Source: an uncultured Phascolarctobacterium sp.
GTDB taxonomy: Bacteria; Bacillota; Negativicutes; Acidaminococcales; Acidaminococcaceae
Length of the DNA stretch: 9,307 bases
Assembly: GCA_900554395.1 (NCBI GenBank)
Contig: USHB01000048.1
Location: forward strand, 1 to 9,307
Direction: 5' to 3'
Positions within the stretch are counted from its first letter, which is position 1. Every line of letters begins with the position of its first letter. The position numbers and the translations under genes are program-made. Below are positions 1 to 5,388 of the stretch, one piece after another. The notes beneath the pieces were generated by a model. The model did no database searches and was not told where the DNA came from. It worked only from the letters and a program-made list of their open reading frames with translations.

Positions 1-2
1 GC

Positions 3-932
3 AGCCGTCCGCATGCGCTTTTGTTTTACGGTTTGGGCGGCATCGGCAAAAAAATGCTGGCGCTGCATTTTGCCAAAACCTTTTTATGCACCGGGCAGGG
101 CTCGCATCCGTGTGGAATTTGCGAAAGCTGCCGCCTGATGGATATAGCCAATAACAGTTTTGCGCACCCCGATTTTTACCTGCTGACGGCAGAAGAAGCA
201 GGCAAGGATATTAAAATTGAACAGGTAAAGGAAATGGCAAAGCAGGCTGCTTTTGCGCCGGTATTATCGGAACATAAAGTGTGTATTATAGACGATGCCG
301 GGCAAATGACGGCTGAAGCTGCCAACAGCCTTTTAAAATTACTGGAAGAACCGCCACAGGGATGGCTGTTTATTTTAATAACGCAACAGGCTGAACGCCT
401 TTTGCCTACAGTTTTGTCGCGTGTAATACGCCTGCGGTTTGAAGCGCCGGATATTGCTTCGGTGCAGCATATTCTAAAGTCTCACGGCGTTATTAACAAT
501 GCCGGTGTGCTGGCTGCGCTTGCCGGGGGCTCACCAGGAAGGGCGCTGGCTTTTAAAGAAGCAGGCATTTTTGATTTGCGGCGTGATGCACTTTCGCTGC
601 TGCAAAAATTGCCGCTGAATAACCCGTTTGGTTATATTGCCTCTTTGGGATGGGGCGAAAAGTATGACCGCGCGTCGGCGCTTTTGCTGACCGAACAGTT
701 TGTCTATCTCCTGCGTGATGTGCTGCTTTTGCAAAGCGGCGCGCCGGAGAGAATTTACAATACGGATATATTGACGGCGCTTGATGGCATAGCCAAAAGC
801 ACGTCTTTACATACAACCAGGCAGAGCGTTAATGCTGCGCAGGAAGCCTGGCAGAACATAAATAAAAATGTCAGCGCCAAAAATGTGCTTGAGGCGCTTG
901 TACTAAAACTTGATTTACTGCGGAAGGAGTGA
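3..932 (+). CDS. holB: DNA polymerase III subunit delta' (partial, 5' end outside window)
   Basis: This is the clamp-loader delta' subunit, which helps the tau/gamma complex load the beta sliding clamp during replication. The reading frame is open to the left edge, reading SRPHALLFYG before the first internal TTG at 21, so the true start lies outside, probably some 20 codons upstream. Counting from that TTG, I see a P-loop-like GLGGIGKK (residues 4-11), a four-cysteine zinc module (C23, C31, C34, C37), a Walker B-like IIDDAGQM near 89-96, the family hallmark AANSLLKLLEEPP, and LSRVIRLRF, which corresponds to the SRC motif with Val for Cys. The P-loop has Lys where Ser/Thr is usual. This fits delta', which in E. 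coli does not hydrolyse ATP, rather than DnaX. The gene runs straight into ricT. In relatives tmk usually lies upstream. Confidence 0.93.
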   Translation, partial: SRPHALLFYGLGGIGKKMLALHFAKTFLCTGQGSHPCGICESCRLMDIANNSFAHPDFYLLTAEEAGKDIKIEQVKEMAKQAAFAPVLSEHKVCIIDDAGQMTAEAANSLLKLLEEPPQGWLFILITQQAERLLPTVLSRVIRLRFEAPDIASVQHILKSHGVINNAGVLAALAGGSPGRALAFKEAGIFDLRRDALSLLQKLPLNNPFGYIASLGWGEKYDRASALLLTEQFVYLLRDVLLLQSGAPERIYNTDILTALDGIAKSTSLHTTRQSVNAAQEAWQNINKNVSAKNVLEALVLKLDLLRKE

Positions 933-940
933 AAATTTTG
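924..940 (+). promoter_or_regulatory. Shine-Dalgarno and TTG start that set the ricT N-terminus
   Basis: AAGGAG at 924-929 lies 8 bases before TTG at 938-940, which is ideal spacing. A longer reading from GTG at 929 would place the start codon inside this ribosome site, with no other site upstream. The TTG start also aligns the protein (MLKVVGIRFKKAGK) with the usual start of the family, recalled as MYNVVGVRFKKAGK in B. subtilis YaaT. Confidence 0.8.
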
Positions 941-1780
941 CTGAAAGTAGTAGGCATCAGATTTAAAAAAGCAGGTAAAATATATTATTTTGACCCCGTC
1001 GATACCGGCGTGGAAGTTGGCGACCATGTAATTGTAGAAACCGTGCGCGGTCTGGAATACGGTACTGTTGTTATCGGTGCGCGCGAAGTTGAGGAGAACA
1101 AACTGGTATCGCAGCTTAAACCGGTTATGCGCAAGGCAACGGAAGAAGATGCGCTGAAAGTGCAGGAAAATAAAATCCGCGAGAAGGAAGCCTTTAACAT
1201 CTGCCTGCGCAAAATTGCCAAACATGGCTTGCCGATGCGTTTGATTGATGTGGAATTTACTTTTGACGTTAATAAAATTATCTTTTATTTTACCGCGGAC
1301 GGCCGTATAGATTTCCGTGAACTTGTTAAGGATTTGGCATCGGTTTTCCGTACCCGCATTGAACTGCGCCAGATTGGCGTGCGCGACGAAGCGAAAATGC
1401 TTGGCGGCATTGGCGGCTGCGGCAGGCCGCTTTGCTGTGCAACATTTTTGGGCGATTTTGAACCGGTATCCATCCGCATGGCAAAAGACCAGAACCTTTC
1501 TCTGAACCCGGCCAAAATTTCCGGTGTTTGCGGCAGGCTTATGTGCTGCCTGAAATACGAAAACGATGTATATTGCAGCGGCTGCTGCGGCAAACGTCCG
1601 GCACCGGAACGCGTGGAAGTGCCGAAGGTTGGCGCCATGGTTGTTACGCCGTTTGGCGAAGGCAGGGTAATGGGCATCAACCGCGCGATGCGCACCGCAT
1701 CCGTACAGCTTACGCCGGATAACACCATTCAGGTTGAATGGGATGAAATTGTTGATGCAGCAAAGGCGGATAAAATTTAA
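938..1780 (+). CDS. ricT: RicT/YaaT, PSP1-domain Fe-S protein of the Ric (Y) complex
   Basis: RicT, with RicA (YmcA) and RicF (YlbF), forms a complex in B. subtilis that carries [4Fe-4S] clusters and steers RNase Y mRNA processing, with effects on sporulation, competence and biofilm. The 280-residue product from the TTG at 938 has the typical N-terminus (VVGIRFKKAGKIYYFDP), an ETVRGLEYG stretch, and the PSP1 core with two cysteine motifs: CGRPLCC (C161, C166, C167) and CGRLMCC (C198, C203, C204). The signature DQNLSLNPAKISG lies between them. A small C-terminal domain (about 230-275) follows. Immediately after the second motif is an additional CSGCC (C213, C216, C217), which I do not recall from B. 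subtilis YaaT. The start lies 5 bases after the holB stop, and the stop overlaps the next ATG by one base, indicating operonic expression. In B. subtilis yabA follows; here it does not. Confidence 0.93.
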   Translation: MLKVVGIRFKKAGKIYYFDPVDTGVEVGDHVIVETVRGLEYGTVVIGAREVEENKLVSQLKPVMRKATEEDALKVQENKIREKEAFNICLRKIAKHGLPMRLIDVEFTFDVNKIIFYFTADGRIDFRELVKDLASVFRTRIELRQIGVRDEAKMLGGIGGCGRPLCCATFLGDFEPVSIRMAKDQNLSLNPAKISGVCGRLMCCLKYENDVYCSGCCGKRPAPERVEVPKVGAMVVTPFGEGRVMGINRAMRTASVQLTPDNTIQVEWDEIVDAAKADKI

Positions 1781-2511
1781 TGGTGCATACGGGAATACGG
1801 CGCGATTCATTGCCGGGCTGCGGCTATACCGTATGGCAGGATGCAGGCGAATTTACTTTTACAACGGATTCGGTATTTATAGCGGCATTTGCGCATCTTG
1901 TTACTAAAGCGCAGGTGTTGGAACTTGGCAGCGGAACTGGCGCTATCAGCCTTTTTCTGGCGGCCCGCGGCGCGGCCAAGGTAACCGGGCTGGAATTTAA
2001 TCCGCGCGTTGCGGAATTAATGCGCCGCAGCATTACCGATAATAATTTAGAAGATGTTGTAAGCGTAATTGACGGCGATGTGCGCGAAATAAACAAGTAT
2101 TTTAAAACCGAAAGCATGGATTTGGTAATTGCCAACCCGCCTTACCGCAACAGTGGCAACACCCGCAAAATAGGCACCGCTGCCTGCCATGAGGTAACTG
2201 CTGATTTGCATGACTTTTTTAAAGCGGCGGCGTATGCCGTGCGTTACCGCGGACGTTTTGCCATAGTGCAGCTTCCGGACCGCTTTGCAGAGTGTATGCA
2301 GCTTGCGGCGGAGTTTGGTTTGCAGCCCAAGCGTTTGCAGTGGGTACACAGCGCCATTAACAAACCGGCGTGGATATTCTTAATGGAAATGACCAAGGGC
2401 GGCAGCTATGGTTTGGAGGTTTTGCCGCCGCTTGTGATGTATAACAGCGACGGCAGCCTGAGTGAGCAGGCATTGGCATATTATGATAAATCGAAGGAGC
2501 AGGCAAAATGA
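1780..2511 (+). CDS. yabB: YabB/TrmN6-family tRNA adenine-N6 methyltransferase
   Basis: This is a class I SAM-dependent methyltransferase of 243 residues. Motif I (VLELGSGTGAISLFLA, about 46-61) binds SAM, LEFNP (71-75) is the acidic loop after the second strand, and NPPY (119-122) is the hallmark of enzymes that methylate exocyclic amino groups of adenine. The E. coli relative TrmN6 (YfiC) makes m6A37 in tRNA-Val. The substrate here is inferred from family and position, since yabB sits between ricT and rsmI in B. subtilis as well. The ATG overlaps the ricT stop by one base (TAATG), with a weak purine-rich ribosome site (GGCGGA, 1765-1770), so translational coupling is likely. It overlaps rsmI by four bases. 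An alternative is a 16S or 23S rRNA or protein target. Confidence 0.85.
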   Translation: MVHTGIRRDSLPGCGYTVWQDAGEFTFTTDSVFIAAFAHLVTKAQVLELGSGTGAISLFLAARGAAKVTGLEFNPRVAELMRRSITDNNLEDVVSVIDGDVREINKYFKTESMDLVIANPPYRNSGNTRKIGTAACHEVTADLHDFFKAAAYAVRYRGRFAIVQLPDRFAECMQLAAEFGLQPKRLQWVHSAINKPAWIFLMEMTKGGSYGLEVLPPLVMYNSDGSLSEQALAYYDKSKEQAK

Positions 2512-3344
2512 CGGAAGCGGGAACTTTATACCTTTGCGCAACGCCGATAGGCAACCTTGAAGATATAACGCCGCGCGTTCTGCGTACTTTAAGCGAAGCC
2601 GATATTATAGCTGCGGAAGATACGCGCCACACTTTGCAGCTTTTAAACCATTTTAATATTAAAGGCCATTTGGTGCGTTATGATGAGCACAGCAAGGATA
2701 AAAACGGCCCGAAGCTGATAGCTGAACTGACAGAAGGCAAAAATATTGCTCTTGTAAGTGATGCCGGATTTCCGGGCATTGCCGACCCTGGTGAGCAGCT
2801 TGCGCGTGAAGCGATTGAAGCAGGAATTAAGGTTGTGCCGCTGCCAGGCGCCAATGCAGCTTTGTGTGCGTTGATTGCCTCCGGTCTGCCATCTTCACCG
2901 TTCTTTTTCGGCGGCTTCTTGCCCAAAAGCAAAAAGAACAGGGCAGATCAGCTTGCGGCATGGAAAAACATACCTTCAACAATAATTTTATATGAAGCCC
3001 CGCACCGCATTAAAGATGTGCTGAAGGAAATACTGGCAGCGTGGGGCGACAGGCAGCTTGCTGCTGCGCGCGAACTGACCAAACTGCACGAGGAATTCTT
3101 CCGCGGCAGCGTTACGGAATGCCTGGCGTGGCTGGAAGAACAGCCTCCGCGCGGCGAATTCTGCCTTGTTATAGCGCAGGGCGAAGATGAGGCGTTGCCG
3201 GAACAGGAAGCAGCTGACCCGCTTGACGAAGTAAAAGCGCTTATTGCAGCGGGTACTGATAAAAAAGCGGCATTGGCGCAGGTTGCCAAAGCACGCAAAG
3301 TGCCTAAACGCGAACTTTATAACAGATTGCTGACGGAAATATAA
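2508..3344 (+). CDS. rsmI: 16S rRNA (cytidine(1402)-2'-O)-methyltransferase RsmI
   Basis: RsmI methylates the 2'-O of C1402 in the ribosomal P site, acting with RsmH (m4C1402) to tune start-codon selection and fidelity. The 278-residue product belongs to the tetrapyrrole methylase (SAM-MT) fold. Motifs in order are YLCATPIGNLEDIT (8-21), AAEDTR (35-40), SDAGFPGIADPG (84-95, usually SDAGTP), PLPGANA (111-117), and LYEAPHR (161-167). A C-terminal helical tail (about 240-278) carries the usual small domain. The start overlaps the yabB stop by four bases (ATGA), with AAGGAG (2494-2499) 8 bases before it. It is the last gene of the plus-strand operon, followed at once by a strong terminator. Length and motifs are normal for the family, so I am confident. 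Confidence 0.95.
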   Translation: MTEAGTLYLCATPIGNLEDITPRVLRTLSEADIIAAEDTRHTLQLLNHFNIKGHLVRYDEHSKDKNGPKLIAELTEGKNIALVSDAGFPGIADPGEQLAREAIEAGIKVVPLPGANAALCALIASGLPSSPFFFGGFLPKSKKNRADQLAAWKNIPSTIILYEAPHRIKDVLKEILAAWGDRQLAAARELTKLHEEFFRGSVTECLAWLEEQPPRGEFCLVIAQGEDEALPEQEAADPLDEVKALIAAGTDKKAALAQVAKARKVPKRELYNRLLTEI

Positions 3345-3376
3345 AAAGAGCATCTCATTAAGAGATGCTCTTTTTT
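3343..3376. terminator. Bidirectional Rho-independent terminator between rsmI and psd
   Basis: A perfect stem GAGCATCTC (3348-3356) / GAGATGCTC (3362-3370) with loop ATTAA is flanked by A5 on the left (3343-3347) and T6 on the right (3371-3376). It therefore works as hairpin plus U-tract in both directions. It begins at the last bases of the rsmI stop codon and ends three bases from the psd stop codon, serving both convergent genes. Confidence 0.93.
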
Positions 3377-3378
3377 AC

Positions 3379-4014
3379 TTATTGCTGATGTATAACGCCG
3401 ATAATGCTGACGCCTCCGGTAACTTTATCGCCTTTTTTAACTTTTATTTCCACATTTTCCGGTACTATCAGTTCTGTGCAGGAACCAAATTTAATCATGC
3501 CATAGCATTGCCCCTGCGTTACCTGCTGGCCGATATCAACCCACGAAACAATGCGGCGCGCCAAAATGCCGGCAATTTGAATGACAAGGACGCGCATACC
3601 GTTGTTTTCAATGCCGATGGCATGGCGTTCGTTTTCAAATGGGGCAGAATCTTTATACGCCGGTGCGTAATGTCCGCAGGTATAGCGGCGGTAGTTTATT
3701 TCGCCGTTCATGGGGCTGCGGTTAACATGTACGTTAAAAACGGAAAGAAATATTGTTACTTTTTTGGCAGGTGCGTCGATGTATTCAGTATCGTAAATAT
3801 TTTCTACGCCTATTACCATGCCGTCGGCTGGTGAATACAAAATATTGCTGCCATAGGGCGCATGCCGCCTTGGATTGCGGAAAAAATATGTAAAATACAG
3901 CGCTAGCACCGCAAGGGGGATGGCTGCATAAATGCCTGCCATCCAATAAGCTGCAACGGCAAGGAATGCTGCACCAATAATAAAGGGGTAACCTTCTTTA
4001 ACAATCGGATGCAT
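3379..4014 (-). CDS. psd: Phosphatidylserine decarboxylase proenzyme, short membrane-anchored type
   Basis: The enzyme converts phosphatidylserine to phosphatidylethanolamine at the cytoplasmic membrane. It is made as a proenzyme that cleaves itself and turns a serine into the pyruvoyl cofactor. The 211-residue product has one or two hydrophobic segments (about 10-43), a basic FFRNPRR, SPADG (61-65, Asp64), the histidine motif FNVHVNRSP (His96), and FGSCTEL (176-182). Cleavage is expected between Gly177 and Ser178. The short length and GSx motif, instead of LGST, place it in the compact PSD / archaetidylserine decarboxylase-like group. No pssA is next to it in this window. The start lies one base after the stop of the hydrolase gene, and there is no good ribosome site close to the ATG (the nearest GGAG is 18 bases away), suggesting translational coupling. 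Confidence 0.92.
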   Translation of the reverse strand: MHPIVKEGYPFIIGAAFLAVAAYWMAGIYAAIPLAVLALYFTYFFRNPRRHAPYGSNILYSPADGMVIGVENIYDTEYIDAPAKKVTIFLSVFNVHVNRSPMNGEINYRRYTCGHYAPAYKDSAPFENERHAIGIENNGMRVLVIQIAGILARRIVSWVDIGQQVTQGQCYGMIKFGSCTELIVPENVEIKVKKGDKVTGGVSIIGVIHQQ

Positions 4015-4015
4015 T

Positions 4016-4801
4016 TTACAGCACTAAACTTTCTCCGTCTTCCGGTATTATAACGCAGCCGGATAAATTATTGGCATCCACAAATTTGCGGAGCTGTTCG
4101 CGGTTTAGTGTTGCGTGGCTTACAGTATCCATATGGCTGGCAATAATTTTAACATCGGGTGCGTATGTATGCAGTGCCATAATATCTTCTGTTCCCATAA
4201 TAATCGGCCCGCTGTGTTTTAACTGGGCGCAGGCAGCGTTAACAATAACTGCAAAAGGTTTATACGCATCAAGCGCACGTTTTACGCCATCGTACCAAAT
4301 GGTATCACCGGCAAGATACAGCGTTTTTTCGTCCGGTGCGTTAAAAATGATACCCATTGCATCGGGTCGGATATGCATGGCATCGCAGTAAGGCTGTATT
4401 TTCTCTCTGACTCCGTGCAGGCATTCTGTTTTATAAAGAGTTATGCCTTTAAATTCAGTACCGTTTTCGCTGATAATTTCTGTATTGGCAAAACCAAAAT
4501 CCTGCAATACTTTACGGTCATATTCATCCTGTGCAAAAATTTTAATAGTTTTATCAAGCGATTTTACTGCGTATTCGTCAAAATGGTCAAGATGGTAATG
4601 CGTCATGATAACAGCGTCAATGCCATTTACAATTTCTTCCGGCTGCATGGGCAGATTATGAAACGGCCAGGGTTTGCCGGGCAAAAGGCCTTCCGGGAAT
4701 GGTTCATAGGCTTCTTTTGGTGCAAACAGCGGGTCAATTAAAAATTTTATGCCGCCGTAAGTAAGGCGGATGGTAGCATTGCGTATTTCCTGTATCAGCA
4801 T
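4016..4801 (-). CDS. Metallo-beta-lactamase-fold hydrolase, UlaG-like, substrate unknown
   Basis: This 261-residue cytosolic protein has a full set of metal ligands for the metallo-beta-lactamase fold: the THYHLDH motif (His68, His70, Asp72, His73), His129 in ECLHG, Asp166 in LAGDT, and His223 in ASHMD. A two-metal centre is therefore likely. There is no signal peptide and no extra domain. The arrangement is that of the broad UlaG-like / Lactamase_B_2 group, which includes lactonases, phosphodiesterases and the phospholipase NAPE-PLD; the substrate cannot be told from sequence. AAGGAGG on the minus strand (plus 4810-4816) lies 8 bases before the ATG. It is co-transcribed with psd one base downstream and divergent from an HxlR-type regulator, which may control it. 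A role in lipid turnover or detoxification is inference from context only. Confidence 0.88.
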   Translation of the reverse strand: MLIQEIRNATIRLTYGGIKFLIDPLFAPKEAYEPFPEGLLPGKPWPFHNLPMQPEEIVNGIDAVIMTHYHLDHFDEYAVKSLDKTIKIFAQDEYDRKVLQDFGFANTEIISENGTEFKGITLYKTECLHGVREKIQPYCDAMHIRPDAMGIIFNAPDEKTLYLAGDTIWYDGVKRALDAYKPFAVIVNAACAQLKHSGPIIMGTEDIMALHTYAPDVKIIASHMDTVSHATLNREQLRKFVDANNLSGCVIIPEDGESLVL

Positions 4802-4840
4802 AATAAAAACCTCCTTGCTTTTTATTGATGTAATGGTATC

Positions 4841-4869
4841 ATTATAGGTGAGTATTGTAAAGAAGGCAC
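4841..4869 (-). promoter_or_regulatory. Probable promoter of the hydrolase-psd operon
   Basis: On the minus strand a perfect -10 TATAAT lies at plus 4841-4846. At 17 bases upstream the -35 position (plus 4864-4869) reads GTGCCT, a poor match to TTGACA. A good -10 with a weak -35 is common in regulated promoters. The weak -35 overlaps one arm of the inverted repeat described separately. Confidence 0.5.
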
Positions 4870-4889
4870 TTTATAGTAATTAAAGGTGC
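4866..4889. promoter_or_regulatory. Candidate operator: imperfect inverted repeat in the divergent spacer
   Basis: GCACTTTA (4866-4873) and TAAAGGTGC (4881-4889) form an inverted repeat with a 7-base spacer and one extra G in the right arm. It lies between the divergent hydrolase and HxlR-type regulator genes, and overlaps the expected -35 positions of both promoters. HxlR/YodB-type dimers usually bind such symmetric sites near their own gene, so it is a reasonable binding-site candidate. The assignment is inference. Confidence 0.4.
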
Positions 4890-4910
4890 TGAAAATAAAC
4901 ATAGTATATT
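4882..4910 (+). promoter_or_regulatory. Possible promoter of the HxlR-type regulator gene
   Basis: TATATT at 4905-4910 is a fair -10. The -35 position 17 bases upstream (4882-4887, AAAGGT) does not resemble TTGACA and falls in the right arm of the inverted repeat. The assignment rests mainly on the -10 and on the position before the ribosome site at 4926-4932. Confidence 0.3.
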
Positions 4911-4937
4911 AAAAGTAACTATAAGAGAGGAGCGTTT

Positions 4938-5291
4938 ATGGATAACAAACTGACGGAAAAAGAATTGCTGCCCTGCCCGGTTGCCGTAATGCTGCAAATA
5001 GTTGGCACACGCTGCAAAATTTTAATTGTCAATTATCTTCTGGAAGGCACCAAGCGTTTTACGGAACTGCGCAGGCTGATACCTTTATCACAAAAAGTGC
5101 TTACCGCTAATTTGCGGGAGCTGGAAGCTGACGGCATTGTTAAACGCAAAGTTTATGCGGAAGTACCTCCGAGGGTTGAATATTCTCTGACAGAAGTAGG
5201 ACTGACCTTAAAAACTGTTGTTGAAGGCATGGCAGAATGGGGAAGTTATTATAAGGAACTGAATGGCAGCACCGGTAAAGGGCAGCCGTAA
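4938..5291 (+). CDS. HxlR/YodB-family winged-helix transcriptional regulator
   Basis: This is a 117-residue MarR/DUF24-type dimeric DNA-binding protein. The family signature is clear: a conserved CPV near the N-terminus (Cys13), GTRCKILIVNYLLEGTKRF (the first helices), FTELRRLIPLSQKVLTANLRELE (the helix-turn-helix with recognition helix, about 41-63), then the wing DGIVKRKVYAEVPPRVEYSLTE. In YodB, CatR and HypR of B. subtilis a cysteine at this N-terminal position senses quinones, diamide or hypochlorite; Cys13 could do the same here, though many HxlR proteins share it without known function. A second cysteine, Cys26, occurs in GTRCK. AGAGGAG (4926-4932) precedes the ATG. It diverges from the hydrolase-psd pair, its most likely target together with itself. 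No clear terminator separates it from metG. Confidence 0.92.
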   Translation: MDNKLTEKELLPCPVAVMLQIVGTRCKILIVNYLLEGTKRFTELRRLIPLSQKVLTANLRELEADGIVKRKVYAEVPPRVEYSLTEVGLTLKTVVEGMAEWGSYYKELNGSTGKGQP

Positions 5292-5297
5292 ATATTT

Positions 5298-5326
5298 TTG
5301 TGCAAGGTTTTGTGAAATGTGATAAA
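5298..5326 (+). promoter_or_regulatory. Probable metG promoter, extended -10 type
   Basis: TTGTGC (5298-5303) and GATAAA (5321-5326) are 17 bases apart. TGT directly before the -10 gives an extended -10 element. A shifted -10, TAAAAT (5323-5328), is also possible. Transcription would start near 5333, leaving a leader of about 55 bases, which is too short for a T-box or SAM riboswitch. Confidence 0.5.
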
Positions 5327-5388
5327 ATTACAAAAGAATTCCTTAAAAAAGGCAAAACAAAATTAACATATAAAGAAGGGAAAGCAAG

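Noticed and set aside
755..1810. 351-codon open frame on the minus strand opposite holB and ricT
   Set aside because: The opposite strand encodes clear homologues of holB and ricT. The antisense product has no recognisable domain and is low in complexity, and the long frame follows from codon usage on the sense strand.
3382..3834. 150-codon plus-strand open frame opposite psd
   Set aside because: psd on the minus strand has its catalytic motifs and a terminator just past its stop; the plus-strand frame is a shadow.
5260..5310. Terminator after the HxlR-type regulator gene
   Set aside because: A T-run occurs at 5295-5299, but no stable GC-rich stem precedes it. Some read-through into metG is therefore possible.
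5292..5388. T-box or SAM riboswitch upstream of metG
   Set aside because: The gap is only 97 bases, and the probable leader about 55. There is no T-box core sequence and no extended stems. The only hairpin, CCTT-AAAA-AAGG at 5341-5352, is too weak to matter.
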